From: Gambelia wislizenii
Lineage: Eukaryota; Chordata; Lepidosauria; Squamata; Crotaphytidae
DNA length: 64,000 bases
Reading direction: 5' to 3'
Assembly (NCBI GenBank): GCA_030847615.1
Contig: JAUMIR010000005.1
Location: forward strand, 166,746,596 to 166,810,595
Below, piece after piece: positions 45,191-56,409 of the stretch; within the stretch, counting starts at the first letter, position 1, and the number at the start of each line of letters is the position of its first letter. The position numbers and the translations under genes are program-made. The notes below the pieces were generated by a model. That model saw only the letters and a list, made by a program, of their open reading frames with translations, made no database searches and had not been told where the DNA came from.

Positions 45191-45269
45191 AACACCTTCA
45201 GATTATTGTTGTTCCTAAATTGAGCATGATCTAGCAGCAGCACAGAAGGGAAATAATATTTTAGTCTAC

Positions 45270-45682
45270 ATTAATAGAACCATAGTTTCCAAGTCAGGGG
45301 AAATAATAATCCCACTGTATTCTGCTCTGGTCAGGCGTTACATGGAGTACTGCATTCAGTTCTGGTTACTTTTTTTCAAGGATATAGGCAAACTGGAGCA
45401 GGTTCAGAGAAGGGCAATGAGGGTGATAAGAGGTATGGAGTACAAAACACATGAGAAAAGATTGAGGGTGCCAAGCATGTTCAGCCTGGTGAACAGAAGA
45501 CTGAGGTCTGACATGATTGTACTCTTTAAATATCTGAAGGACTGTCATAAAGAGGAGGGAGCAGGTTTTTTCTCTGCTGCCCCAAAGGTTAAGAACAGGC
45601 CTAATGATTTTGAAGTTACAGAAGTGTAGATTTTGATTGAACATTAGAGGGAATTTCTTGATGGTACGAGTGGTTCAATAAT
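45270..45682 (+). mobile_element. CR1 C-terminal region, part 1 (left of L1)
   Basis: Encodes MEYCIQFWLLFFKDIGKLEQ, VQRRAMRVIRGMEYKTHEKR and DMIVLFKYLKDCHKEEGAGF, the CR1 thumb region. It is interrupted after GGAACCAGTTACCT and resumes at 47149. Confidence 0.75.
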
Positions 45683-46241
45683 GGAACCAGTTACCTATTA
45701 TGAAGCTAATCACTTGAGATATGTTATAGAAGGAATTGTAGGACAGGGAGATTTAGAATGGTTAGAGATAGATATAGGGAGAATAGAAAAGAGAATATGG
45801 AATATATTTTTTGGTAATTTTACAAAAAAGGAAATTAAAGGAATTGAGAACCAATTTCTGCAAAATATATGGGAAATATGGTATAAATATAAGAAAGAAT
45901 TTTTGCCTATTGATTCAGTATTAATACCGGTTATAATGGGAAAAAAATTCCCAAATAATTTGAAGGAAAAAATGGGAAAGGAATTAAAGAAAAGAGGACT
46001 ACACAAAATAGAGGGATGGATAGGATGGATGAGTGAGAAAGGGAGTATAAGAGAGAGATTATATGGAATGAAAATGTCATGGTTTAATTGCATACAGTTA
46101 GAACAATGGATTAAAAATTGGAAAAAGAATCATAAAGAAACAAGGGAATTCACAAAATTTGAAATTTTGGTGAAAAAAGGTGAAAAGAGGGATGATAATG
46201 AAAGTTTGAAAGGTATTACAAGTGAATTATATAAATATTGA
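45681..46241 (+). pseudogene. L1 ORF2 C-terminal fragment
   Basis: A 186-codon frame whose ATG and first codons come from the CR1 target duplication (MEPVTY), so the start is an accident of insertion. The body (KRIWNIFFGNFTKKEIKGIE, FLPIDSVLIPVIMGKKFPNN, LYGMKMSWFNCIQLEQWIKN) matches the region after the reverse transcriptase of vertebrate L1. Further L1 homology continues in other frames to 46745, including the CWRGC-type box. The palm and endonuclease domains are missing. Confidence 0.7.
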
Positions 46242-47134
46242 TAAAAAATAAGGATAAAAAGACAAAGGAGAATCTTTAAGGAGAATATGGGAGGAAGATT
46301 TGAAAAAAAATGGAGATCATGAATGGGATAAGATATGGAAACAAAGACAACTAAAAATATGTCAATACGGATAAAAGAAAATTACTATAAAATAATGTGG
46401 AGATGGTATTAGACACCAGCAAGATTGCATAATATAGACAAGAATAACTCTAAATATTATTGGAGAGGTTGTCAAGGAATAGGTACATATATGCATATGT
46501 AGTGGAATTGTAAATTTGTACAGCAGTTTTGGGAATTGTTTTTTATAGAAATAGAGAATATTTTGAATATAAATATAGAAAGGAAACTGAGTATAGCATT
46601 GATGTCAATTTATAATGGAGAGAATGGGAACCAAGCAGAAAAGGATTTAATAACAAATTTATTAACAACAGCAAGATTAATTATAGCAAGACAGTGGAAA
46701 AAGCAAATAGATGTACAAGTGGCGGAGTGGTATGAAGAAGTTTAGAAAATGGCAATAAATGATAACTTAACATGTAGAATTAAAGTAAGAAGAGGAAGTT
46801 GGAAAGAAAGTGATTTTGATAAAATTTGGAAAGTATTTGTTAAAAAAAGTATTACAGACAAAAGATGGGAGGTTACCTCCACAAGAAGAAATGAGATTCT
46901 GGAAAGCTTAGGTAAGGGATAATGGCTCCGGTGAAGGGGAGCACTGAGGTGTGTGTGGGGGTTAGGGGAATTATTATTCTTGAAAAGAATCATAGTAAAG
47001 AATCTATGTTAACTTTTGAAATTAGTTAATAGAAAAATTGTGATGTTTATGGTAATATTATGTGTTATACTAAATAAGTATTGATTGGATATTATAATGT
47101 ATGATTATAAAATTAATACAATTAATTAAAAAAA
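45697..47134 (+). mobile_element. 5'-truncated L1 LINE inside CR1
   Basis: Bounded by exact GGAACCAGTTACCT duplications (45683-45696, 47135-47148). It encodes the C-terminal part of an L1 ORF2: the WSFNC-like, WIKNWKKNHKETREF and, after shifts, MWRWY.TPARLHNIDK, YWRGCQGIGTYMHMWWNC and FWELFFIEIE stretches. It ends in an A-rich stretch rather than a long poly(A). 1438 bp and very AT-rich relative to the flanks. Confidence 0.8.
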
Positions 47135-47148
47135 GGAACCAGTTACCT

Positions 47149-47186
47149 AGAGAAGTAGTGAGGTGTAAGGATGCTTTCAGAATTTC
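47149..47186 (+). mobile_element. CR1, part 2
   Basis: AGAGAAGTAGTGAGGTGTAA continues the CR1 broken by the L1. The 3' end at 48336-48487 may belong to the same copy. Confidence 0.5.
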
Positions 47187-47189
47187 AGT

Positions 47190-47979
47190 TCTCTGGCTTT
47201 TCTTTTTCTTCGCAAACTAAGATTCTGCAAGTGCGCTGATGACTAAAAAGGCCAATCCGAGATAAACAAGTCCGGTTGTTTATCAGAGATTCTCTGGAAT
47301 CTAGAGATTCCAGAGAACAGACATTCCACCTGAACATGAGGAGGAACTTTTTGACAGTAAGAGCTGTTCTGCAGTGGAACACACTCCCTCGGAGCATGGT
47401 GGGGTCTCCTTCCTTGGAGGTCTTTAAACAGAGGCTGGATGCCCATCTATTGGGGATGCTTTGATCGTGATTTCCTGCATGGCAGAGGGTTGGACTGGAT
47501 GGCCCTTGCGGTCTCTTCCAACTCTGCAATTCTATGATTCTATGATTCTACGGTTGCAGAAAACACAGCAGAAAATCTCCTTGGGTGATGTTTCCGGGTT
47601 GCAATTCTTTCTGCGTTGTTGTTTCTCTTCACGACTTGTTCGGTGTGAGTTCTCAAATCAGGCTGCAGCATTGTGGATAGTGCGTCTCCATGCCTCCTGA
47701 TGTGAGGCCAGGGCGGACCATTGTTGGTGATCAATTTGGCCGAGCCTGAGATGTTGTTTCAGGGAGTCCTTGTCTTGCTTTTTTGGAGCGCCCCTCTTAT
47801 GCTGACCCGTGGTGAGTTCACTGTAGAGTACGACTCCTCGAACGCTTTCATCAGCGCTGTTATGCACAATTCTAAATATACACTGGACTGACTATGTGAC
47901 GAATATTGCTGTCCTTGAGCAAGCAGGGATCACCAGCATTGAGGCCATTATATTGTGAACACAGCTGCACTTGGCAGGG
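47190..47979 (-). mobile_element. LINE with C-terminal zinc knuckle, copy 5, with 5' inversion
   Basis: 47190-47276 and 47551-47829 are minus-strand sequence of this LINE; 47830-47979 is the adjoining 5' segment in plus orientation (ACTCCTCGAACGCTTTCATC...CAGGGCAC), with about 40 bp lost at the switch. That is the pattern produced by twin priming. A CR1 is inserted at 47277-47552. Confidence 0.75.
47277..47552 (+). mobile_element. CR1 3' end inserted in LINE copy 5
   Basis: Encodes FHLNMRRNFLTVRAVLQWNT and LPRSMVGSPSLEVFKQRLDA, and ends with CTATGATTCTATGATTCTA. CGGTTG flanks both sides. The first 35 bp form a hairpin (TTCTCTGGAATC...GATTCCAGAGAA). Confidence 0.8.
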
Positions 47980-48335
47980 CACTTCAATTCACTCAGACAA
48001 CAATCAGTAGTCAAAGTGTTTTATTGCAGAGGTAAAGAAGTGAATAGGTCCAAAGTCATTGGCAGATATGATTCACAGGAAGAAAGATACAGCTTACGTC
48101 AGAGGCTTGAGTCCCCCCCCCTTCCCATCCCCCTTTCTCTTTCCCATGCCTTCAAGCAGCTGGGTGACTTTGAAGATATAGCGTGATCACTCCAGCCCTG
48201 GGAAATGTAAGGTACTCACATCTCAGCCCCCCTCCCACCACAGCAACAATATCCAGTCCCCCTAATGCACATGACAGAACGCTGGCTGGATTTAGTCTAA
48301 GTGAGGCCTATTTCAGACAGGGATCCTGGCATGGG
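47980..48335. other. Unassigned stretch between LINE copy 5 and CR1 end
   Basis: TTATTGCAG-type words near 48020 resemble a reversed LTR poly(A) region, but no relative is found in the window. Confidence 0.35.
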
Positions 48336-48487
48336 CTTTCTTTCTCTGGATATCTTGAAAAAGGGACTGGACAGCTACCTGCTGGGGATGCTCTAACTGA
48401 AGTTCCTACACTGAGTGGGGGGTTGGACTCAATGGCCTATGAGGTCCTTTTCAACTCTATGTTTATATTATTTTATTATTCTACGAT
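48336..48487 (+). mobile_element. CR1 3' end
   Basis: GGACAGCTACCTGCTGGGGA and GGGTTGGACTCAATGGCC, then a decayed ATTCTA-type tail. Possibly the end of the CR1 begun at 45270. Confidence 0.65.
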
Positions 48488-49704
48488 CATATCGGAATTC
48501 TAGTGCTATAATTGTACAGTATGAAAATATCTCTAAAGAGGCATTTTTCCTAGCAGGATACTATGACTTCAATTCAAGAGGCCCTTCACATAGTTTAAAA
48601 AATGCATCTAGACATGCCATCACAGCACTATGCAACACCCATGCAGAATGGCAACATAGAGCAGCACATGTAGGTATGTGCCATGGTTATTCAATGGCCA
48701 AGCCACAAGGCTGCCTCCTGTGCCTGATAAATGTGCCCATTTCACAACACTGTGCTTCATGGTTCTCTGCTTCTAACATTGTCTGCTGAATTCACCCATT
48801 GTGCAATGCTGAGTTCTTTGCTCCATGTGTTGAGGTCTTACTCTGCATGCATATGCCACTTTCTAAATTCAGGCCTGTATGTATATTTTAAATGTAAATA
48901 CCAGTACCTGAAGTGGTTTCAGATTAAGAGAGGTAGGCAGGAAAAGCCTTTCAGAACTGCGATATAATGGACAAATTGGATCATTCCCACCAACATTTTG
49001 CTACTTGTATTAGACTAAGCTTCTGAAAGATTATATTACATGGCTGTTCCAATCAACAGGGGAGATTTGTAGGGAAGCAGGGGAAGAACATGAAAAATGT
49101 TGGATCATGGCAAAAAATTACCTACTTGGGTATGAAATGAAATGTAAGAATTGCAACAGACTTTGTAGTGTAAAAGCCATTCATGTACAATTAATTTTAG
49201 AGGTTTCTGCATGAGCAATCAAGCAGAAACCCCCCCTAGCTTAGAAATGTGAATAGTGATCACAGCTTGAGCATGAAGAGACCAGAGACCTACAGTTCTT
49301 CCTGGGCCCCGAGTTTTGAATGTTTATGAATCATGAATTGAGATTCTGCAAGCTGGAATGCTCATTTATAAAGGAGAACATAAAACCAAAGAATCTATCC
49401 ATATGACTGAATGAAGGTCTATGAACCAGAACTAAAAGCAGAGTGCAAATAGAGCACTAAAGGTCTGAAGGCTTTGAGGTGTTATTTTTAACAAACAGAT
49501 GAAGTGCCCCGTTTAACACAAATGCAGTGAAATGAAATAATCCATAGGAGTTGAAAAGTTCAGGTGCTTAAGGGAGACATGACAAGACATTTTCTCCAAT
49601 ATCATGTTCAGTGGGATACCTAATGTATAGATGTTCACATTTTCCCCTACTTGGCATTCCATACTAATTCTTCAACAGGTATGTTATTCTTGTGCATTGA
49701 TCTG
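48488..49704. other. No gene recognised
   Basis: Unassigned; plus frames 48415-48967 lack motifs. Confidence 0.45.
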
Positions 49705-49916
49705 CAAGATGTTGTTGTCCTGCTTTTCTCCCAAAACTAGGACTGAAGGTGGTTTACAATTTTAAAAAACAGTACAGCTAAAAACATACAAAAAATGAAT
49801 TTTAACATGGAATGTAACTATTGACAATATTAAAATGATTTAAGACTACACTTAGAAAGATAAAATACCATTGAAACATAAAAAGCTATTAAAATAGTAT
49901 GGTTTAAAACTATATA
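49705..49916 (-). mobile_element. L2-like LINE 3' end, part 1
   Basis: On the minus strand GTAAACCACCTTCAGTCCTA and TTGGGAGAAAAGCAGGACAA give an L2-like terminus. The element continues after the CR1 at 52176. Confidence 0.5.
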
Positions 49917-50040
49917 AGGGAAGTAATAGTCCCCCTATATTCTGCATTGGTCAGTCTTCACCTGGAATACTGTGTTCAAGTTCTGAGCACCTCATTTTAA
50001 TAAGGATATAAATAAATTGGAGTTCAGAGAAGGCCAAAGA

Positions 50041-51604
50041 GGGCATGTCTAGATGGTCCAAATGAAACTCCATCCCGCCCACCCCACCCCCAGTTGTCAT
50101 AGTTGCCAGCCTCCCATGACCAGGCAACAGAGTGCAGCACTGGCTGAACAAAGACAAACGGAAACAGTTTCACAGTCCTGGGGGCCGGTTCCACGACAGG
50201 AAAAAGTTCGCCAGATTCCGGATTACCGTCCTTTCGTATCAGGAGCGCATAAATCACACGGTGCCTGGCAGTTTCGAATGATCCAGACACTTTCTGTTTT
50301 GCTTAATTCACACAGGCAAAGGTGGGGGGGGAATTGCCTCCAGATGATTAAAGTCAGGCAGGAGGCGGGGAGGGAGCAAGGAGGGGGTCATGGAGACCAT
50401 AAATAATGAGAGGAAAGAAAAAGGACAAACAAACAAGCAATCGAAATAGCGATCTGACAAACTCCCCCGTCTTCCCCAGCCCTGAAAGGCTTTTGTAAAG
50501 AAAGGAGTCAATGAAAGCACGAACAAGCAAAAGCATAGTGGAGCAGATTCCCTTCATGCATGCATGCACACACAAACACACACCACAGAACTAGGGCTTG
50601 CCTCATTTGGTTTCCCTCCCTCCGAAGGCTTGAATAAAGGCAAGTGAATGGAAGGACAAACAAACAAAAGAACGAACATGCGATCGGCTGTTTTCCAGCA
50701 CACACACACCCCCACACACCCCAGCGAAGCAGCGAAGCATCTTCCCACCCCCCCACCCCCCAAAAGATAGACAGGAAGGGCTCCATTTTCCAAAGTGAGT
50801 TGCAAGCAGAAGGAGGGTGAATTTCTTCTCTCCAACCCTTCAGTCTATTCGGATAAAGCACTCCAACCAATCAGGATTCAGCTCTGCTCACAGTAATTCG
50901 AAAAGGCAGATGCCAGTTTACACGATCGTTAGTTCCCACGGTAAAGTATGCGCATTTTTGCGAACTTAATCAAAAAAGTGCGGAAAACTAGCGAAAGCTG
51001 ATACTGCGCAACTTATGGGTTTTTTGCACCCCCTCCTTTTGAAAAGGGCGCTGTTGCTTCGAGATGCGTGGGAACTATCAGGCTTCTTGTCGCATTCTTT
51101 GAGGATTTATTTTGCCGTGGAAACGACCCCCTGGAAAGTTTGCCTGTCTGAGAGGGTGTTGCAGAAACGTAGTCCAAAAGTCAGTCTAAGAGTCAGGAAT
51201 CTGATGAACAGCAAGGTCAGACAGCCCAGGGGTCAAGGAGTCCAGATAGACAACAAAGCAGAGTTCTGTTACTGCAACCAGTGTGTGTGGGGGGTATCTG
51301 CACACATGGCCCGTGTGGTGCCTGGTGCAGCCATTTCAAAGTCCCATCATGTACATCACATCTGCTGATTTCGCAACAAGGCGTCCAGCCATGTGACCAT
51401 GGTCAGGCACCTTGTTCCTTGCCTCTAAAGTCATGACCAGCATGGGGAAGATGAGTGCTGGTTTGTGCATGGACTGTGGATGTGAGGACACCCCTCTGTT
51501 GTTGCAACAGAAGGGCAGGTCATGTGGGGAGGGAAACGCCATGGGCACAGAGCTAGAATACTCTGACCAGAATGTGGATTATTCTGGCTGGTGTAGATAA
51601 GCCC
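50041..51604. mobile_element. 1.56-kb CpG-rich TIR element, Harbinger-like
   Basis: Ends GGGCATGTCTAGA and the complement of TGTAGATAAGCCC agree at 10 of 13 positions; flanks AGA and TGA are one mismatch from a 3-bp duplication. The interior is distinctly richer in CpG and C runs than the host. GTTTACACGATCGTTAG and GCGCATTTTTGCGAACTTAA words (about 50915-50970) recall the 601-bp element's composition. Frames up to 120 codons on both strands show no transposase motif. It may contain further nested pieces. Confidence 0.55.
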
Positions 51605-51948
51605 TGAGGTATGGGAAACAAAATATATGAGGAAAGGTTGAAGGAGCTAGGCATGTTCAGCTTGGTGAAATGACAACTGAGGGGTGACATGATCACAGTC
51701 TTGAAATACCTGAAGGGTTGTCACAGAGAGGAGAGGGAATGTCTGTTCTATGCTGCCTCAGAGGATAGAAATAGGTCTAATGGTTTTACGTTATAGGAGG
51801 ATAGATTTCAATAGAACATTGGAAGGAGCTTCTTGAAAGTGAGAGTGGTTGGGAATGGAACAAATTGCCTTCTCTGGATGTTTTTTATAAAAGGCTGCAC
51901 TGCTCCCTGCTGGGGATGCTCTAGCTGGAGATCCCCTTCTAACTCTAT

Positions 51949-52156
51949 GGCCAAATCCACACAACACAAATAATCCAGTTTAAAAATGGATTATTTGCCA
52001 TGGCTCCTGAGATTTGTAGTTTTACAAGGTCTTTTGCCTTCTCTGCCAAAGAGTGCTGGTGCCTCACTGAAATACAAATCCCAGGATTCCATAGGAAGGA
52101 GCCATGGCAAATAATCCACTTTCAAACTGGATTATTTGTGTAGTGTGGGTTTGGCC
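51949..52156. mobile_element. 208-bp palindromic element with TAT duplication
   Basis: The arms pair over about 80 bp: GGCCAAATCCACACAACACA, AATAATCCAGTTTAAAAATG, then GGATTATTTGCCATGGCTCC, each inverted at the far end with few mismatches. TAT flanks both sides (51946-51948, 52157-52159) and the CR1 tail CTCTATGATTCTATG is restored on excision. Cleanest member of the family also at 4479 and 44361. Confidence 0.8.
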
Positions 52157-52175
52157 TATGATTCTATGATTATGT

Positions 52176-52480
52176 GACTTAACAACTTTCCATTTTAAGA
52201 GCCTATCAGAATGAAAAGGTCTTTTCCTGGTGATGGAAGGACGGCAGGGAGGGGGCCATTCTGGCTTCTCTGGGAAGCAAGTTCCAGAGACAAGGGGAAG
52301 CCACTGATAAGGCTCTCCCTCATGTTCCCAACAACCATGCTTGTGACAATGGTGGGACTGAGAGAAGAGTCTCTCCCAATGATCTCAGGGCCCTGGGCAG
52401 GTTCATCTAGGGATATGTGGTGTGCCAGATAATCTGGATTCTGGAGAGATATTCAGTCAAGGACTGAAGGATTATCTGAG
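52176..52480 (-). mobile_element. L2-like LINE, part 2
   Basis: Continues 49705-49916 after the CR1: GAATGAAAAGGTCTTTTCCT, GGAAGCAAGTTCCAGAGACA and a GGCTCTCCCTCATGTTCCCA stretch, matching the equivalent regions at 22750-22900 and 63820-63960. Confidence 0.5.
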
Positions 52481-53509
52481 GTCTGAAGAAGTCTAAGACG
52501 ATGAGTTGAATTCAATGGGACTTTATCCTTGATAAGTTAATACATAATTTTGGACTTATGAGAAGATTGCTTTCTTTCCATTTTGTTCCCTTATCTTTGT
52601 TGTGTATGAAGGCAGACAAAAAGCTCTTTGAAGTGGGGGGCATAGAACTATATTTGCTATTTATCATTTTAGACAGAAAAGTTTAACATTTATTAGTAAA
52701 TGCCATTTAGCAGACTTATTTCAGAGTGGACAGGGTCATGACAGTAACAAATAAATGTTTGTTTGTTATACGTGAACTGCTAAGCAAATATTTCCTCCTT
52801 TACATGGACATGAAAATGATATGCGCTCAATCATCTTGTGATCCAGGCTTCATTTTACTTTATATTTTCATTGATTTTCTCTAAATATCGGTTCTTCCAA
52901 AGTGCTCACAGCAGAGAAAGATAATCACTTCAAGTTCATTTGCAGTTAGCATTACTGGTCCAAAATACTCACAAGCTCCTACATTTTAGATTTGCCATGG
53001 GTCACTGGACACATTTAAACTCACACTCATAATCATGTTTAATAATATTTGAAGCTAGCCTAATATTATTGAATCAAATAAATGGGTCATAGTCCTTTCA
53101 TTAAAGCCAAACTCTTCACTCTTCTAACACACAGCAGAAATATTTCATCTTGTCAGTTAATTAAGCTAGTCTGTTTGTATTTCATTTTTTTTTCAAACAA
53201 GGAGGAAAAATACTGTTTCCTCAGCTATTCCCACTGGTATTTATTATTTTTTTTCTATTTTTAAATTATTTTTTTTAAGAACTGCACAAGAATCATAATC
53301 CTTCCAGTATTTGTTCCATTGATGACTTCATTTATATAGCCAATAAGCTACCATTTCAATTCTTCCATTCTTTAGGTGGAGTCCATTTAAGCTAAGACAC
53401 AGAAGGAAATTGTCCCATCTCCTTCCCAATCTGTACCTGACCAAAGCAACTCTGAGAGAAAGAGGGAGTTGGATCAAGAGAGCAACTTCAAGGGAGGAGA
53501 GCTTAATAT
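52481..53509. other. No gene recognised
   Basis: AT-rich, unassigned. 52740-52990 lacks repeat words and could be conserved non-coding sequence (inference only). Confidence 0.4.
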
Positions 53510-53633
53510 CTAAATCCAATTGTTAGTTCCAAGCAGAGTAGACTGATTTGAGCAGTGGGAACTTTGTATGTCAGCACTTATGTAAGTTCATTTCCTCTAA
53601 TGCATTGACTAGTGGGGACTAACAATTGAATGG
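53510..53633. repeat. Hairpin miniature family, best copy
   Basis: TCCAATTGTTAGTTCC at the left and GGGACTAACAATTGAA at the right are inverted. Relatives at 1722, 29698 and 58181. Confidence 0.6.
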
Positions 53634-53703
53634 AGGCCTCTTTCACAGTATTCCTCTTTTCAAGGAGAGCCCTGCAATTGAAGTTGCTTTTAACTCTGCT
53701 AGA

Positions 53704-53750
53704 ATATCTATCTATCTATCTATCTATCTACCTATCTACCTACCTACCTA
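53704..53750. repeat. (TATC)n / (TACC)n microsatellite
   Basis: About 11 tetranucleotide units grading from TATC to TACC. Confidence 0.9.
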
Positions 53751-55330
53751 TGGGCCTGATATTATTGTCATACGTAGCAGGAATGTGCAGTTTTGATGAG
53801 GAAAACAACTTAAGGGAAAGCATAAAACCATTTCCTCATTACCACTGCCCTAATCCAGTCTTCCACAATGCCATATACCAGTTTTTATTTTAGATTTAAA
53901 TAAGGTTAGAAATCTCTCATGTAATATCTGGTTTGGTCTTAAAATAACTGTATGGTTATTAAGTGGTTCATCAAAATTGGATGTTCCCCTAATAGCAACA
54001 ACAACAATACTCTGGTCCTCACCAAGGGCTGAAATTTTCACTTAACTTGTGAGGTTGTGGAGAACTCATATTAGGTAATCATGTTTAATATCAGCTGTTC
54101 TCTGGAGAGGTAACATTTGTACATAAGGAGGAGAAATGGGGTTTATATCTCTCAACAAGATACGAACAACACACATCAGTTATAACACAAGTACTGGCAA
54201 AGACATTTGCTTCCATAAAATAAAGTTGTGTGGATCTTGGATGCAGGATCTTAGCCAAGTAATCCAACATGCTAATAAAACAAGCGTGATCCCCCAGAAC
54301 TTTGTGACATTCCCCCACCCCTATCTCTTTAGGCTGAGTGACTGAGGGCCTTTTGCCATTTGCCAGCTAATCTTTATCTCTCTGGGGTCCCTTTTATCAC
54401 CTTTTGGATCCCTTGGTGTCCAACTTGTGACCACAGTGAAATTCAGACAGGCAAAGTTAACATCAATAGTCCACTTAAACATTTGTAAGTATTGGAATCT
54501 TAGGATATTTATATGGGCAAATGATCAGGATCTCTGTTAGTCTTTTAGGCTATTTATTATAGGTAATCATAGATAAACAAACATGCACAATCCCCTTTGA
54601 GAAAAACATAGACATCTCAGTGTCTAGTAATATTACTTTCATTACATTACTTTGCATGTAAGTCATTATACATTCAATGCATTATAGTATATGGTGGGTA
54701 AGGTGTTACACTTTCATAAGAACTTAATGTTGATATCATCTGTATTTCTTCAGCAGGCTTCTCTATAGTTAACATATAGGGGAACATTACCATCTAAAAC
54801 AACATAACTTCTGTTAAGGAACTGTACACCTCTAAACAGGCATCTGTGAACATGCAGGCATCCAAGGGATTAATGTCCCTAGGCTTTGCTATATCTAGTA
54901 ACATCCATTATATCTATAAACATTCTTAATAGGCAACCATTAGAATCATAATGGGAAATATGCCTATTCAACATAGTCTAGTTGATAGCATAGATTCTTT
55001 TTTCTTACCAGCATGGTCTATCTCCACCAACATGTTTGGGTTATCAGCCTGGAACAGCAACTGTTTTTCATACATTGGAGACTAGCAACCATTATGACTT
55101 CTAACTCCTCTTGGCTTGTTTTATATCTTTAATCTAATGAGCTGTCACATTTGGTCCAATGAGATAAAACATCATTTTCTCCTCCAATCAGATTCTTGGA
55201 ATTGATGGAACATATCAGGCACACTTAACTGCCATCAGATTAAATCTGTCATCTGACTGAAACAGTTGTTTCCTTTAAAATAGCACCTGCCTTTTTAGTT
55301 CATTATCAGTCAAGTCATTGTATTATCAAA
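53751..55330. other. No gene recognised
   Basis: About 1.6 kb unassigned, AT-rich, no motif-bearing frame. Confidence 0.45.
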
Positions 55331-55333
55331 ACT

Positions 55334-55609
55334 TGTGGCGCAATGGTTAAATGCCAGTACTGCAAGCCACCACGTTGCAAGTTTGATTCCAGTGGGCTCC
55401 AAGGTTCACTCAGCCTTCCATCCTTTCGTAGGTCGGTAAAATGAGTACCCAGCTTGTGGGGGGCAATTAGCTAACACACATTGGAAACTGTTTAATGCAG
55501 TGTAGATGTATAAATAGCTATTGCTTAAAAACAATTTGTAAGCCGCTCTGATAGCCTTGTGGCTGAAGAGCAGGGTATAAATATCTAAATAAAATAAAAA
55601 TAAAAAAAT
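55334..55609 (+). mobile_element. Sauria-type tRNA SINE
   Basis: tRNA-like head TGTGGCGCAATGGTTAA (A box) and CAAGTTTGATTCC (decayed B box), the diagnostic body CTCAGCCTTCCATCCTTTCG, GTCGGTAAAATGAGTACCCA and GGGGGCAATTAGCTAA, and a LINE-derived tail TTGTAAGCCGCTCTGATAG...GGGTATAAAT ending in an A-rich run. ACTTGTG flanks both sides (55331-55337, 55610-55616). This family is squamate-specific and is the strongest taxonomic marker in the window. Confidence 0.88.
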
Positions 55610-55616
55610 ACTTGTG

Positions 55617-56190
55617 TTGGCATTCTGTCTGGAATGAGCCTGTGCCTATTTTCTTAGTAACACACAAATTCTACAACACAATTTTCTGCCTCATATATTA
55701 TACTTTTGGGGCTTAAATTTTGCAAACTAGAATGAAGATGAGTGGGTATCACTGATACATTCATGATACAAATATATCTCTTTTTGCAATATTCAATATC
55801 TCTTTAAGGGGAGGACCCTTTATATATATATAAAATCCTGGTTCTTTTAAACTTTGAAGATATATTTGAAGCACCATGATTAATTCTTTAAGTCTGCAGT
55901 CTCCATCCTTCATGGAAATCTATGACCACACAACATTTGACTCCATTAGAATTCTTCTTCTAATAAAGAATTCTGAAGAACTCAAAAGCTGCCATACTCT
56001 TTTGTGACATTTTGTTGGTCTTAATAAAGTTAGTGCTCAACTGAGATTTTGTTTTTGTTTTATTTTTCTCCTGTGCCAGCATGGTTATCATTATTCTTTC
56101 TGTGGCTATTTTGCTTCTCTGAGTCTTTGTAGATCTGCATCCAAGATTGGGCAGTGGGTGGCTTCTTTACACTACATCTATGCTACTCTA
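55617..56190. other. No feature recognised
   Basis: Unassigned, AT-rich. Confidence 0.5.
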
Positions 56191-56192
56191 TA

Positions 56193-56407
56193 CAGTTGTC
56201 CCTTCATATTCACTGGGGTTTGGTTCCATGACCCCCCGTGGATACCAAAATCCATGAATACTCAAATCCCATTATATGCAATGGCATAGCAAAATGGTAT
56301 CCCTTATATAAGATGGCAAAATTTAGATTATTATTTTTAAGAATATTTTCAAGCTGTGAATACTTAAATCGGTGGATATCAAATCCATGGATATGGAGGG
56401 ACAACTG
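56193..56407. mobile_element. Mariner/Tigger-type miniature element, copy 2
   Basis: Ends CAGTTGTCCCTTCATATTC and complement, TA on both sides (56191-56192, 56408-56409). Closely similar to 2537-2770 throughout; 215 bp. Confidence 0.82.
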
Positions 56408-56409
56408 TA

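Larger units (their letters stand above)
49917..52175 (+). mobile_element. CR1 split by two TIR elements
   Basis: CR1 pieces at 49917-50040, 51605-51948 and 52157-52175 read in order: LxYSALVSLHLEYCVQVL-like, then YEERLKELGMFSLVK-like with [15 protein letters not shown], then the CTCTATGATTCTATGAT tail. The gaps are the elements at 50041-51604 and 51949-52156. The CR1 itself splits an L2-like element. Confidence 0.7.

Noticed and set aside
50508..50870. Overlapping Cys/Leu-rich minus frames
   Set aside because: GC-rich interior of a TIR element with C runs; no domain and no start context.
53630..53893. 87-codon frame with Tyr-Leu-Ser-Ile repeats
   Set aside because: Spans the (TATC)n microsatellite; no other support.
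55334..55400. tRNA gene
   Set aside because: The A box and B box are parts of a SINE head; no acceptor stem pairing is visible.
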